The translations under genes were made by a program, and so were the position numbers. A stretch of 64,000 nt of DNA from NCBI RefSeq assembly GCF_018687715.1, contig NC_056764.1, positions 1,552,501 to 1,616,500 of the forward strand. The letters are read 5' to 3'. This DNA is from Carya illinoinensis. Lineage: Eukaryota; Streptophyta; Magnoliopsida; Fagales; Juglandaceae. This document shows positions 12,601 to 24,139 of the stretch, piece after piece. The notes below the pieces were generated by a model. That model searched no databases, was not told the origin of the DNA, and saw only the letters and a program-made list of their open reading frames with translations. The stretch's first letter is position 1. Each line of letters starts with the position of its first letter.

Positions 12601-13047
12601 AAAAATCTATAAATGATTATTTTATAATATTCTATCCAATAATATCTAAAAAAAAATCAACTTAAGATATTTTTATCTAATAATATCTATCAACTCAAAA
12701 TATTTTTACCCAATAATATTCACGAAAATTACCTCAAGATATTTCTTTTTATCCAATAATATCTACAGTTTTGAACAGAAGTTTTATCCGAAAATATGAA
12801 AAAATGTTATTGCGCCATAAGACTTTAAATAATCCTCCGAGTCTAATGGCACAAACCATAATACATTTTGACACACTATCTCCAATAATCAAAAATACAC
12901 TTATGATACCATAGTAAATAATAATACTAACTATATAGTTAGACAAAAACCTATACGATTAATGGATTCGTGAAAACTTATGAGGTTTTCACGAGGTTCC
13001 TAAAGTTAATAGAAATTTCACAATTGAATTTCTAGCGGGCTGTTACA
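9616..13047 (-). repeat. 5' LTR of nested element (3432 bp)
   Basis: This is the upstream LTR in element orientation. It carries the same hairpin-repeat array (about 10275-10690) with eight units instead of six. It borders the TSD GTATG at 13048-13052. Confidence 0.93.
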
Positions 13048-13052
13048 GTATG

Positions 13053-13789
13053 TATTTACACATAGAATACATGGGGCCACAACAACTGTGGAGTATGTAT
13101 TTTTCATGTTAATTCAAATTTCAAAGCAAGTTCATGTTAAGTCAAGTTTCAGATCAAGTTCATGTCAAGTCAAGTTTAGTTCATGTTTCAATTTAAGTTA
13201 TATCAATTATGCTATGTTGTACGCTAAGTTATGCTTTAATTACTTATGAATTTGATTATGCATTTATGCTTTTACTGTCATCCATGCATCATTAGCTTGT
13301 GTGGAAATTTTTTGTTAACTTACTGAGATTTGTAATCAAATCTCACTTTGGTAGTCCCAACTACCATTCCCCCTGAATGGTAGATCTTGTTACAGGACCT
13401 GAAGGAGAATCAGGAGCTGATCAACTAGACACAGTTGACTAAGCGACGGTGCGACGTCAATGTTAATATAGTAGTTAACGTAAATTACTACTTGTACAAT
13501 GGAGTTGCATCTTTAGTACTTTTTGGATCATAACCATTTTGGACTAGTGTTGTGATCTATTCAATGGGTCTTTATGTATGAAGTATGTTTTAAGCATTTG
13601 GAATATTTTTAATTTGGTGCATAGTATTGCTAAAGAAAAAAATTATCCGCTGCGAATATTGCATAATGTTAGATGCATGTTAGGAACATTGCATGTTATA
13701 TGTCATGAACGGGGGCAGGTAACCTTGTGTTGCATATCTCGACGCTTCAAATGTCCGTCCGATCCCAAACGGAATTTGGGGGCGTCACA
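13053..13789 (+). mobile_element. Right part of split solo LTR
   Basis: This continues the plus-orientation LTR interrupted at 3866 and ends in GGGGGCGTCACA. ATTCT follows at 13790-13794, matching 1217-1221. The 119-codon plus-strand ORF starting at 13578 is LTR sequence running into the flank and not a gene. Confidence 0.9.
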
Positions 13790-13794
13790 ATTCT

Positions 13795-14727
13795 TGAATG
13801 GCTCCTATAAGATTCAGCAACTTCTTGGATGCAAGGTTCTTCGCATTCTGAAACCTCATCTTCTTCTAATATATTTCATCTCAAGGCTTTCAAATGCATC
13901 CAAGCAATGGTATCAAGTTGAGAGATGGAAAGCATGAATTTGCTTCAAGAACAGGGGCATGGATAAGTGTTCCAATCCCTACGATGACTTTTACAGCATA
14001 CTACTAGATAAATTTTGAATTCTTATCCCGTTTATTCTCCCTTCCCTCCCTTTCGCTCTCTCAAAACCCCCTCCCTCTCTAGATCCAATTGTCAAGCTAA
14101 GGAATGGTAGAAATGTGAAGTAGAGAAATATTTTGATTGGTAGCTGAACGATCAACTGAGGGGGTTCAATGGTAATTTTTGTGCAGATTCTTCAGAGTGG
14201 GATGGATTTTGGCACTCCTAGGTTCAATTTGCTTCTTTTTTGGATTTGAAATATGTTTTACAAATCAATTTTTGTTTTTAATAATATATTGACTGATGTT
14301 AGCGATTCTGCAAAAGGTACCCACCGGCCCATACCTATAGTAGAACTGTTTATCTTACTGAGAACTTCAATAAACAAAGTCGAAAGATATTTCACTAAAT
14401 GCATTCTGATGGATTTTGAACGCATACATAGTGCACTAATAGGTCAACGAATAAGTGCCCAAACGACATGATATTGCATTATTAGTGGAAGATTCTAAAT
14501 GCAAAAAGGGAAATAAACTAAAAGGTGGCATGGAATCAACGCATTCAATAGTACACATGATCATGGACCATGCATATATGCATATATATTGGGAATCCAA
14601 CCATCCATGCACTACTTGTCGATCCATCAATGGATGATCAAATATCACGTAAATTCTATTATATATATAGTTTGCTATTGTATTAATTGGCATGCATATA
14701 TAAAACATCATTCTTACAAAATGAATA
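13795..14727. other. Spacer without recognised gene
   Basis: Only short ORFs occur here. The segment 13795-13935 has near-coding composition but matches nothing I recognise. Pyrimidine-rich sequence lies at 14030-14090. No RNA gene or clear mobile element was found. Confidence 0.5.
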
Positions 14728-15175
14728 TTGTTTGGTCCTACAGAGCATCAACGATTCATTCTTACATATAGGAGTCGTGGTTCATGTGAATTGGCGAAAA
14801 ATCTTTCTTTGCTGGGGTTGGTCATCTCTGAGGAAAATGGCAGCCGTCGGGGCCCCAAAGGGCCTGTTGGCAAATTCGAGGCCAAGATCTTTCACGGATA
14901 TGGTCTCACAGACACCTCTCCCTCTACCTGAAGTGGTGGTCCCTATGCATACCCCAAAAACCATGGATGGCGAAACGTAAATATGGTTTTTGCAGGAGGA
15001 ATTGGTGTGTTCGGCGCAACCATTCAGGTATTCCTTGGTCTTGAAATTTCTTCAACAGCAACCCTCTCTAGATGTAATCCGTGCTTTCATTCGCACTCAG
15101 TGGGGGCTTAGTGCTCAACCTATTGTTTCGAGCATGAGAACTCTGCGCCAAATTTTTCTTTTCACATTTTTTTAA
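14728..15175 (+). pseudogene. LINE-type ORF1 remnant with DUF4283-like domain
   Basis: One frame encodes RPRSFTDMV, then a Pro-rich stretch ending PKTMDGE, an in-frame TAA at 14978-14980, then in the same frame AQPFRYSLVLKF, PSLDVIRAFI and QWGLSAQPIVSSM. This order (SF-D-V start, Pro linker, 'F.F.L..KF...RPSL..IR.F....GL' core) is typical of the DUF4283 region of plant LINE ORF1 and related gag-like proteins. There is no CCHC knuckle, endonuclease or reverse transcriptase downstream; the sequence passes into AT-rich DNA at 15176. It is a truncated, stop-containing relic. The family call rests on remembered domain appearance. Confidence 0.6.
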
Positions 15176-15932
15176 TATATTTAAATATTTTTAAAAAATA
15201 AAAAAAATACACCAGTATACTTAAAATTACAAAGTACAAAATTTTTTTTTTTACCAAGCGGTACCGCCCAGGAGGCACACAAGCTTTATCCTTTATATAT
15301 ATATATATATATATATTTATATCAGAAGCCCATGTGTCGGGTCATATTTCATGTAATTTGCGACTGATGTCTCTGAAGATCAATAAAATTTGGGATATTG
15401 ATTTTGTGTCCGTTTGAACTTTATACGTACGAAGTACCATTTAAGATTCATTTAATATCGTACGTAGGTGTCCCCGGCCATTTGAACAAAACGTACAAAC
15501 ATTAATATATATATATATATATATATGTAGCTAGAGATCAATATTTGGTGGTGGTGCATGCGGGTGTTGTCAATTAGTATAAATCAGCGGAAATTTAGCA
15601 ATATTAATAGATGAGAACTCAGCTTCCAACCTTGAGGAGAAAAACAACAAATTAATCAGCAACACATGAAAAAATATCGACAAAAGACACATGGGGTAGG
15701 CCGGTGAGATGCAAATATGAGAGGTACCTGATGAGAGAGGAGGATGGGGACAGATCAACGTCTAAAGAAGGTGCAATTGACCGACATTAAAAGTAGATAC
15801 AACCATACCCAAACAAAGAAAGTACAACCATTTGAAAAAAGAAACATCTCTTGAAATTCCATGTCGGCCGTTATCCCATAGTTGAGATAGTAACATATAT
15901 ATGAATTATAATTACTTTTGATTAATTTTATA

Positions 15933-16079
15933 TACAGTTTTTATTTAGAGACTGTAATGCAGATATAGTTAATTTTATTTTTAAAATTTTTTAAAATTAT
16001 TAAAATTATATCCTCTTAAAATATTTTTTTTTTCATTTAATAAAGAGCATGCACATGCAGTTTCCAAATAAAAACTGTA
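15933..16079. mobile_element. MITE with about 22-bp terminal inverted repeats
   Basis: The left end TACAGTTTTTATTTAGAGAC and the reverse complement of the right end TACAGTTTTTATTTGGAAAC match except at two positions. The interior is AT-rich and non-coding. A diverged relative is at about 45145-45275. I could not define the target-site duplication, so the superfamily is left open. Confidence 0.65.
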
Positions 16080-16350
16080 AATAAAATTTCTCTTAATTTT
16101 GTGCCGGCCATTATACTCATTAATCTTGATTAAGAATACTGTTGGGTGTGGTTGCTAGTTCATTTATCTTTATTTTTTTATAATATATTTTAAAAAATAC
16201 AAAAATTTAGTGGTAGTAATTTTTTTAAAACATTTTAAAAAAAAGAAAAAAAAATTAAGCTAGCGATGAAATCCAAGAAGCAAACCCAGGGAACAGATTA
16301 ACATTTTTTCTTTGATTAATTTTTTAATTAGTTCCCGCTTTTGAAGATTT

Positions 16351-16378
16351 ATATAAACAGATCATGATCTGTTTATAT
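16351..16378. repeat. Perfect 28-bp palindrome
   Basis: ATATAAACAGATCA followed by its exact reverse complement TGATCTGTTTATAT, with no spacer. The right half is repeated again at about 16379-16393. It could form a cruciform; no function is implied. Confidence 0.85.
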
Positions 16379-16827
16379 CATGATCTGTTTATACCCGATG
16401 ATCATAATTGGCTAGATTCAAACAGGAATGCATGCTAGATTCGGGGAAATAAACATCAATTAATAATTCTCTCAAATTATAAAAAAAAGGGGTCGAAATT
16501 CTTTCATCAAAGATTCGAACAACATACATGGCATGGTAATGATCGCATGCATATATAATTAAGGCGTACAAAGATGATTTCCTAATATATATATATATTA
16601 GAGAGTTTAAGTTTCAATTAGATGTAATTCTGTTAATTCTATTACAATGTAATATTGTTAGTTTACCTTTATACCCTTAGTTACTTACTTGTATAAAAGC
16701 AGATAAATATATATTAATTATTGCATTAATAGGGATACAAATTACAATATTAATTGTTCGAGCTGAGACCACATGATGATGATGCATGTAATGCTCGTAG
16801 TAGTAGTTGTAGGAACAGTAATAGTAA

Positions 16828-16990
16828 TTAAGAGAACACTTTAAATGACAAACCAGAGCTAGCCACGTACCTAACTTCTCTTCGATCCATGACTTTGGTT
16901 AGTTGCTCCACCTGCCTAGGCGACAGGTAGTTTATCCAATCTCCGACCTCTCCCTTCCCGAACAAGTTGATCTTGTTTTCGAAGTTCTCC
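16828..16990 (-). pseudogene. 3' fragment of a third sulfotransferase gene
   Basis: On the minus strand this encodes about 53 C-terminal residues of the same family as the two intact neighbours: ENKINLFGKGEVGDWINYLS, then PRQVEQLTKV, ending GLSFKVFS and TAA at 16828-16830. Against the intact copies it has a small in-frame insertion before the last ten residues (MDRREVRYVASS in place of VEEKLGGS). Homology stops abruptly at about 16990, where sequence matching the 3' flank of the intact genes begins. This is therefore a truncated copy left by unequal exchange in a tandem array. It lacks the PAPS loop and catalytic His. Confidence 0.85.
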
Positions 16991-17183
16991 TCTGCCAGCA
17001 TATCATGAAATATTTATTGGAACGATATCCTATAATATCACCCTATTCTGTCCAACACAGGTGATCAGGTAACTAGCAGCTAGAAATCTCTCACACATAA
17101 GGATGCACGCCGGCGCTCATACACATGACACATACATAAAGCACAATTAACGTGACCACATGTATTGCTTGTGGTAGTACTTA

Positions 17184-18209
17184 TTAAGAAAACACCTTGA
17201 ACGACACACCAGAACCGCCTAACTTCTCCTCCACGACTTTGGTTAATTGCTCCACCTGCCTTGGCGAGAGATAGTTCACCCAATCTCCCACATCACCCTT
17301 TCTAAACAAGTTCTTGTTTTCGAAGTTCTTTATAGACTTGCCAGATTTGTTTACCTCCAAATCCTTCATATTCTCAAAACTACACAGCTTTGCAATCTTT
17401 TCAATAATCCCACCTCTCTCCTCCTCCAAAGAAAATGGGAACCCCATGAACTCTGCTAATTTTTTCAAGCAAGAGTTGATATCTTCTTTCAGGTCCTCGT
17501 ACTTCAAGAACAATACCTTATGGGGCCTGTCTCTGCTTTCCTTCCAGTAACCCAACATGTGTTCCCAAAAGGGACCAAACCCAATAACCCCTTTGCAGTA
17601 CATTTCAAAGGCTTCGTCTAGTGGCATTGGGGCTTGAGATGGTGGCTTGATTTTGTTAATGAAATGCCACGAGGAGATGAAAGTGTCAAATGGGTTTCTG
17701 CAGATGTAAACCACCCGACAGCTAGATTTCTTGATGGAGTTAGGCAAGGAAGCAAAAGGAATATGAGTGCCAAAAAGTCTAGGGTGTGGAAGGTTGGAGA
17801 GGTCAGGAAGCTGGTCATTTGCATAGATCTTGTATTCAAAGAAAGGTACAAGATCGTGGGGGTTGAATTTAAGCAAAGGATGGTCGTTTGAGAAGATTGG
17901 AAAACGCTTGCGACTCACGATGGCAAAGGCCAAGGCTTTCAACCATGTAGTGCCTGATTTTGGTACGGTGGCTAATATTACATCAGTGTCGCTTGCTTGG
18001 AAGTGCCTTTGGAAAGAGATTGTGGATTGGATCTCCCTTGACTGGCACCAAAAGCCTTGGTATTTGTAGAGATGAGAGGTTCGCCACCCTTTCTCTTTGG
18101 GAAGAGAAAGAAGAAGTTCCTTGCATTCTTGGCTTAGCTTTCCTTCTTCTCCGGCTTCTTGATCTCCATCCCTCGATTGGTTTTTTATGGAATATTGGGT
18201 GATAACCAT
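17184..18209 (-). CDS. Cytosolic sulfotransferase (SOT), copy 1
   Basis: Predicted soluble enzyme that transfers sulfate from PAPS to a hydroxyl group of a small molecule; flavonoids, brassinosteroids, salicylate, desulfoglucosinolates and hydroxyjasmonates are substrates in the family, and the substrate here is unknown. It is a single exon of 341 codons, normal for plant SOTs. PKSGTTW at residues 83-89 is the 5'-phosphosulfate-binding loop, GTHIPF at 147-152 carries the catalytic His149, RNPFDTFISSWHF at 171-183 is the 3'-phosphate site, and RKGDVGDW at 303-310 is the C-terminal PAPS motif. Two Trp/Cys-containing signatures typical of plant SOTs (YKYQGFWC, FGPFWEH) are present. A minus-strand TATA at 18265-18272 lies 56 bp upstream of the ATG. 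The coding sequence is nearly identical to copy 2 except at the N-terminus. Confidence 0.95.
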   Translation of the reverse strand: MVITQYSIKNQSRDGDQEAGEEGKLSQECKELLLSLPKEKGWRTSHLYKYQGFWCQSREIQSTISFQRHFQASDTDVILATVPKSGTTWLKALAFAIVSRKRFPIFSNDHPLLKFNPHDLVPFFEYKIYANDQLPDLSNLPHPRLFGTHIPFASLPNSIKKSSCRVVYICRNPFDTFISSWHFINKIKPPSQAPMPLDEAFEMYCKGVIGFGPFWEHMLGYWKESRDRPHKVLFLKYEDLKEDINSCLKKLAEFMGFPFSLEEERGGIIEKIAKLCSFENMKDLEVNKSGKSIKNFENKNLFRKGDVGDWVNYLSPRQVEQLTKVVEEKLGGSGVSFKVFS

Positions 18210-18264
18210 TTGAAGAAGTTGTGGAATGGAAATTGGTATGAAATTTAGCTCACTTACACTACTT

Positions 18265-18272
18265 CTTTATAG
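18265..18272 (-). promoter_or_regulatory. TATA box of sulfotransferase copy 1
   Basis: CTATAAAG on the minus strand, 56 bp before the ATG. It is conserved in sequence and spacing in the paralogue (28846-28853), which supports it as the core promoter. Confidence 0.7.
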
Positions 18273-19524
18273 TTTCAGTACTTCACTCACTTTTTCGGTT
18301 TGACAGAACTTTGGCAAATTGTGCGCAAAAAAAACATGCATGCCAAAGAATTCAGAAGAGGAAAGCCACAAGAACTATTTAGGGCTGTACCTGGTTATTA
18401 ACGTTGTCCATATTCCGTGTCCCCTTTCTTTCACGATGTTACGTTTCTAGTTGATATTTACGTACGTCTGCATAATATAGATAGGGCGGGGCCGGGTTTC
18501 TTTTCTGATAACAGCTAGTCACGAGGGGGCAGTAGCTAGCTAGCTAGTAGTACCATATATTTTCCCACGAGGAAAGGCGTTTATTTAATTTGCATGACGG
18601 CTACGTTCATCTTGCATTAAGTTAAACTCTAAAATCACTGCTGCATGAAAATATCGATGCTGCCATGCATCATATAAATTATTACAACATTTAAATATTA
18701 GTCGATGATCCGAACATCATTATGCAGATCAGTACTCGATCCTTTAACTTGGAAGTTATAAATTGGCAGCTTCCAAAATGTTTTCACCGCAAAGATCATC
18801 AAAGGACGAGTTTTTTAATATTTTTCCTGTGATTATTTTAATTCGGAGGCCAGTGGGCATCATGAATTGACTTGTGTGGATTAGGCAATTGGGTTTACTG
18901 TTCTGACCAAAAAATATATAATGTTTAAACAGTTAATATATATATATTTATAGCTGAGTCATTAATCGTGTTAGCTAGCTTTTGAAGAATGAATGGTGGT
19001 GGGGTTATTCTAACAGTTGATTCCACTTCCTTGATTTCGATGGATTTGATAATCAGTGTTCTTTAGGAAGGTTAGAATTAGTACTTGGGATCATATCCCG
19101 CCGGCCATTAATCTTGTCTTTATAAATTAATTCTTACTTTGGTGATCATCTTCCTCGATCGCCAAGATATTAATTATTCCAGCACTAGGACTACCAATAT
19201 TTCCAAATCTGACAGCTCAACAATATAATATATTGGATCCTATCCTGTACGTACGTGTCAAAATCACAACCAAGCAAAATTCGAGAATGATAAAGGAAAT
19301 AGTTATTGTTTGCAGCAAATGACTTTTTTTTCCTTTCAAGTAGTACTACCTGTCATGAAAAAACAAATTAAGACATCATGAACAAATCACCCAAGTGGTT
19401 TGTTTTTTTCCCATATGGACGTAGTACTAGTGCTCTCGGGTCCTGATCATCTTTTAGTAAATGATATCGATACCACTTTCTAGCTGATCTCGTCTTCGAT
19501 TGATTGCGGATCGATCAAGAAAAT

Positions 19525-19676
19525 TATATATATATATATATAAGTACTTGTTAATAATTAGGCTCATGATCCATTATTAGTTCCTCTCTCTCTTTTTTTT
19601 TTTTAAAAAAATGCAATTAACATTTTATATATATATATATAAGTACTTGTTAATAATTAGGTTCATGATCCAGTAG

Positions 19677-19753
<77 letters not shown>

Positions 19754-19790
19754 AAAAAAAAAGCAATTAACATTTCTTCTGTGTTTGTTG
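19525..19790. repeat. Tandem duplication with expanded (TC)n
   Basis: Two adjacent copies share TATATATAAGTACTTGTTAA, TAATTAGGCTCATGATCCA (T for C in copy two), a TC run and GCAATTAACATTT. The first copy has a short TC run and the second about 70 bp of TC (19680-19750). Confidence 0.85.
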
Positions 19791-19856
19791 CCTCCATGCA
19801 CGCAGCTAGTGGACCTAAAAACTTTTTATTTTATTGAAAACGATTAAAAAAAAAAA

Positions 19857-19888
19857 AGAAGAAGAAGAAGAAGAAGAAGAAGAAGAAG
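19857..19888. repeat. (GAA)n microsatellite
   Basis: About ten GAA/AAG triplets following a poly(A) run. Confidence 0.9.
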
Positions 19889-20699
19889 ACATTATCGATC
19901 ATGTCGATCTAACTATAGCGTTAATATATAATATATGTGGATCACATTTTTGCGGCCGCCACTCGTCAGGCTGCCGTCAGAACTTATGAGGGGACACCTA
20001 CTTTCACATATACATTACTTCGAGATAGAGTTCGATGATAGCTAGATGCTATTTTTCAAATCATTTTGACATCTCATTTTCATATTTTATATATTTTAAT
20101 TTTGTTTTTTATTTAATAATAAAATAAGTGATTATTAGAGTATTAATATTTTTTTTCTATTTTTAAAAAATATTTTAAAATAAGAAAAAATCTGAATAAA
20201 AAAATTAGAAAAAAAAAATTAAAAAAGAGATAATTTTTCCCTAGATATAACAAAGAGCGGCTTAAGTTGCACCGCTCTAGAGTATACATGGGACCTTAAA
20301 ATTGACATCAATTGATTTGTTGCCGACGTTAATATCTAAATAGTGGTACCATGTATATATCCTGAGGATCATCTACGTTCAGGCAGTTTTCCTCGTGCTT
20401 TAATTAATATTATAATAAATTAATAAATGCGGGCGCCATCCTTAAGCTAGTTAGCTGTTACCATTTTTTTGGGTCATGTCGTCACGTTCACACTGTATTG
20501 AATTGAGATGAGTTAAATTTAGAAACACTCATAAAATTTTTATAGTAGCTAAACTTGATTTGCAATACCACGAGTGACCCACTCGATTTCTACATGCATG
20601 TAATGTCGGAACTCCGACCTTTATATAGCTTCTCACAAGAACTCCTCGATCTCTACATCAACAACAGTTTCGAACTCTTCCGGTTAACAAATATGTCTA

Positions 20700-21300
20700 C
20701 TTCAATGGACCATGCATGTAAGAGTTGATTTTGAGTGTGGTGTGGTGGAGAAGTGTTTATCTAAGAGAGAATCAACCAAGTGGGGGAGAAGTTACTCTAA
20801 AAAGTTCTTGGAGGCTCTTAGGGTTTTTTGCATTTGTTCTCCACCCCTAGAACAGAAGTTAAGCTATTCTATTTATAGTTTCAATCAAAGGAGGCGCTTC
20901 AAAACCCTAAATTTTAAGTGATCTAGAAGTTTAGCTCAAGCGACGTGTCTAGCGATGGTCGAGCGGGAATTTCAATAAGGAATCGCTTGAGCTTAGTGTC
21001 GAGCGTTCCAATATGCTAAGATAGCTCAAGCACCATATCGAGCGAAGGTCGAGCGTTTGACTCTGTCTGAATTAGCTTGAGTGGCCTATCGAGCGCGTGT
21101 CGAGCGTTCTACTCTGTCTGGGTTCGCTCGAGTTCCCTGTCGAGTTAGGGTCGAGCGTTCCACTCTGCTTGGGTTAGCTCGAGCGCCCTGTCGAGCGGTG
21201 ATCTTGCATTCAACTTTTGCTTAGTTTGCTCGAGCTCAATGTCGAGCGGTAATCGAGTGAAAACTCCTGCGCGGTTTTAGGAAGCTCACGCTGCTAATGT
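20700..21300. repeat. CTCGAGC-rich degenerate tandem array in a possible LTR relic
   Basis: From about 20935 to 21275 the sequence repeats diverged units of about 55-60 bp built on GTCGAGCGTTC, ACTCTG and GGGTTAGCTCGAGCG. GC content is well above the surroundings. The stretch just before it (20700-20930), with a TATA-like TATTTATAG and AGGGTTTTTTGC, resembles an LTR U3/R region. I see no paired copy, PBS or coding sequence, so the LTR interpretation is tentative. Confidence 0.5.
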
Positions 21301-23484
21301 GCATCCAACCATAATTTGGAAGCAATTACTCTTTATTTGCATCCAATTCTTTTGCAACGTATAAAAAATTGATGCAAAAAGTCATATTCTTTGTAGTGAG
21401 AGATGGCAGAATGAATTTTATGAGATTTATCTAATATGAGTTTAAATGTATTTAGATGTAAAAATAAGTTTAGATATATTTATAAAAAAAAATGAAAAAG
21501 GTTGTGAATTATGAGTCATTTATGTAAAGAGATTTTGAATTGAGATAAATTTAATAATTTGTGAGTTGGGTGTTTGAATGTTAGACTAAACTTAAAATAA
21601 GAGTAAACTGAATTGATTCCAATTCAAGCCAAGTTTATTAATTTCAACTTAATTTGAAATAGTCATGATCAAGTTCATGTAAAGCATCGATATTCCAATA
21701 TTTAGATAATTAAACTAGAAAATTAAGAAAAATAAAAGTTCCAGCCATATAATATTGCATGCCTAGCTGTATATCTATTAATTATTTGATGCTAACAAAC
21801 AATATTATCACTGGCCCTCATGATCATATTCATGTATATATATATACACATATGTATGCTATTATTCATCATGATCATATTCATGCGTACATGCATGCTC
21901 TCTCAACCAAAATAGTAAGTGTGTATATATATATGCTCTCTCAGCGAAGTTGATCTCAAGTCACCAATTAACCAGCTGAAGAATTTTCGCCTAGCTATAG
22001 CTAGTTTTTTCTTCTGAATCTCTACCAAAAATATTGATGTGATCTCGTGCGTACCTCTTCATGATCATGAGTACTCTCATTCATGTGAGGATTCATATAT
22101 TTTATCCTTTGAACTTCACATATATGCAGCTTGTCGATATTATATAATGCTTAATCTCCAAATAAAAAATAATCAAAGGTCGAACCAGGTTCAAAACTAG
22201 TTTTTTTTTTTTTTAAATATATTTCAAATATACTAAATAAATAAACCAATTTTAGAGACTACTACTGGATTTTTGTCCAAGTAGAAAAATCCATAATAGG
22301 CATATTGTGGCCAGGCTGGCCGGATCAGAACTTGCATTAATCTAACGATATTGATAAACTAATTAACAAAATTAAAATTTTAAAAAAAGAAATAATAATT
22401 ACAGTCATGAATACGTTAGTGTAGTGTAATCATTTTAAAAAGAGTGAATAAATATAAAAATTATATGAAAAAAATTAATTTTTTAATAATAAATTTTATT
22501 TTTTAAAAAAATAATTGCACGATAATTATATATTATACCTGTATTATGTAACATTACTTATTTAAAAATTATTGATTGATATTTGATGTGAGTTTGCAAA
22601 AAGTCCCACCACGTATATATATTATTCCAAACTCAATCCAAAGTGGATAAAAGGATTATATGTAGAAATTTACTAATAGACTCGACAAAATTTGAGAACC
22701 TATATATCAGTAGCAGTGAAGAGAGAAGCTAATTCCAGTAGTAGTAAAGATCCTTGTGAATTGTGTGCGCGTGAAGCACATGAAAGCAATGGTGGCTCTA
22801 GCTGTCATGGGAAGAACCAAATCCAGTAGTACCTGACAATGGTGTGTGATCTCTGTCATAAAATTATAACAAAAGGGCCCATCCCATTGCATTTACTAGC
22901 TAGCTAGGAAGTTAATGTATGGAATGCGAACGTGGTGGCTTCTCTGAAAACTAGAGCTGGATCCTGCAGTTTGGGAATCTGAGTACGAGGCTTCAACTTT
23001 CAAGTTCTGACTGTCACAGCTGGCTCTAGATCAGTTAATACAGAGTACTACACAATACATCCGGAGCAAATTATTAACTGTCGATGTACTACACAATACA
23101 GCGTACTAAAAATACTGTTTCTCTCATTTACATTTATTTTATTAATACCCACCTCCTTAATTATTAAATAAAATTAAAAATTAAAAAAAAAATCAAATAC
23201 AAAAAAAATTATAGATAAATTATAGTTAAATAGTAATAATATCATTTTCCTTCACATTTATATAGACAATGCATATGACACAATAGAAGAAAAAAATGAC
23301 AATAAAATATTGAATAAGAGCATTCTTATTTGGTGTGCTAAATCATTATTATTTTTTATAAAAGATTTTTATTATATATAAATAAAGTGACATATTAATA
23401 TTAATTTTTTATATTTAAAATTTAAATTAGTACTATTTTTAATAAAATTTTTTTTTGACCAATCATATTAGATTTGTGTAGAGA

Positions 23485-23695
23485 AAAAATCTAGTTACAA
23501 GCACAACTGCGTATTAATATATGCACTAATCTATTATGATTGATCAAAAAATAGATTTTATTAAAAAGAATACTAATTTAAATTTTAAATATGAATGAAT
23601 TATTATTGGTATGTAAATTGATATGTAACTTTATTTATATGTAGTAAAATTCATGTGTAAATATTAGTATGCAGTTATGTTGTAACTAGATTTTT
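23485..23695. mobile_element. MITE with about 35-bp imperfect inverted repeats
   Basis: Left end AAAAATCTAGTTACAAGCAC and the reverse complement of the right end AAAAATCTAGTTACAACATA continue to match for about 35 bp. Diverged relatives sharing TTACAAGCACAACT or the central TTAATTTAAATTTTAAATAT lie at 24140-24310 and 54395-54575. Non-coding. Confidence 0.65.
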
Positions 23696-24139
23696 CTTTT
23701 ATAAAATTTAGGGAGTCAAATTAACTTTTTGACAAAATAAACACTCCATTCGATTTCTATTTTAAGGTAAAGATTTATGATGTAAACAGTAACTTTTTAT
23801 ATATGGGGAGTTATTATTTGTTCCTAAATTAATATATATATATATATTTTATAGGAAATAGTAACAAATGTTGAAATAAAGTAGTGAAAATAATAATAAA
23901 GAAAAAATATAAAATAATTATTTTAATAGAATATAAAAATAATAAGAAATGAGGTGTAAGAAATATTTAAAAATGAGCAAAATTAAGAAAAAATTAGAAA
24001 AATTACAAATTTTAACTAAAATTTAAGAAAAATGATAGTAAACCAAATGTGAATGCCGTAATGATACGCGAAAGAAAAATAAAAAATAAAAATAAATAAA
24101 TTGTTGAGGAGAAGCTGGAAAGGTAAGTAGAGCGGAAAA

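Larger units (their letters stand above)
3867..13047 (-). mobile_element. Complete LTR retrotransposon nested in the solo LTR
   Basis: This 9.18 kb element lies on the minus strand. In its own orientation it is LTR (13047 to 9616), interior (9615 to 7214), LTR (7213 to 3867). Each LTR starts TGTAACAGCCC and ends GGGGGCGTCACA. The flanks carry the 5-bp duplication GTATG at 3862-3866 and 13048-13052, so the insertion is intact at both ends. A primer-binding site and a polypurine tract are in the expected places. The interior is only 2402 bp, too short for gag-pol, and I see no protease, reverse transcriptase or integrase. It is therefore a non-autonomous derivative that must have moved with proteins supplied in trans. 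In the stretches I compared, the LTRs differ by roughly 1-2 percent, so the insertion looks young. Confidence 0.92.
15176..16827. other. AT-rich spacer with MITE and palindrome
   Basis: No gene was seen. The spacer contains TA microsatellites (about 15295-15316, 15504-15525 and 16583-16598), a 147-bp MITE (15933-16079) and a perfect 28-bp palindrome (16351-16378). Confidence 0.55.

Noticed and set aside
17618..18202. Several plus- and minus-strand ORFs inside sulfotransferase copy 1
   Set aside because: Shadow frames of the SOT coding sequence; none has independent family features.
22690..22900. Possible fourth sulfotransferase promoter relic (TGTGCGCGTGAAGCACATG)
   Set aside because: Similarity to the SOT copy 2 upstream region is only about 20 bp; no coding homology nearby.
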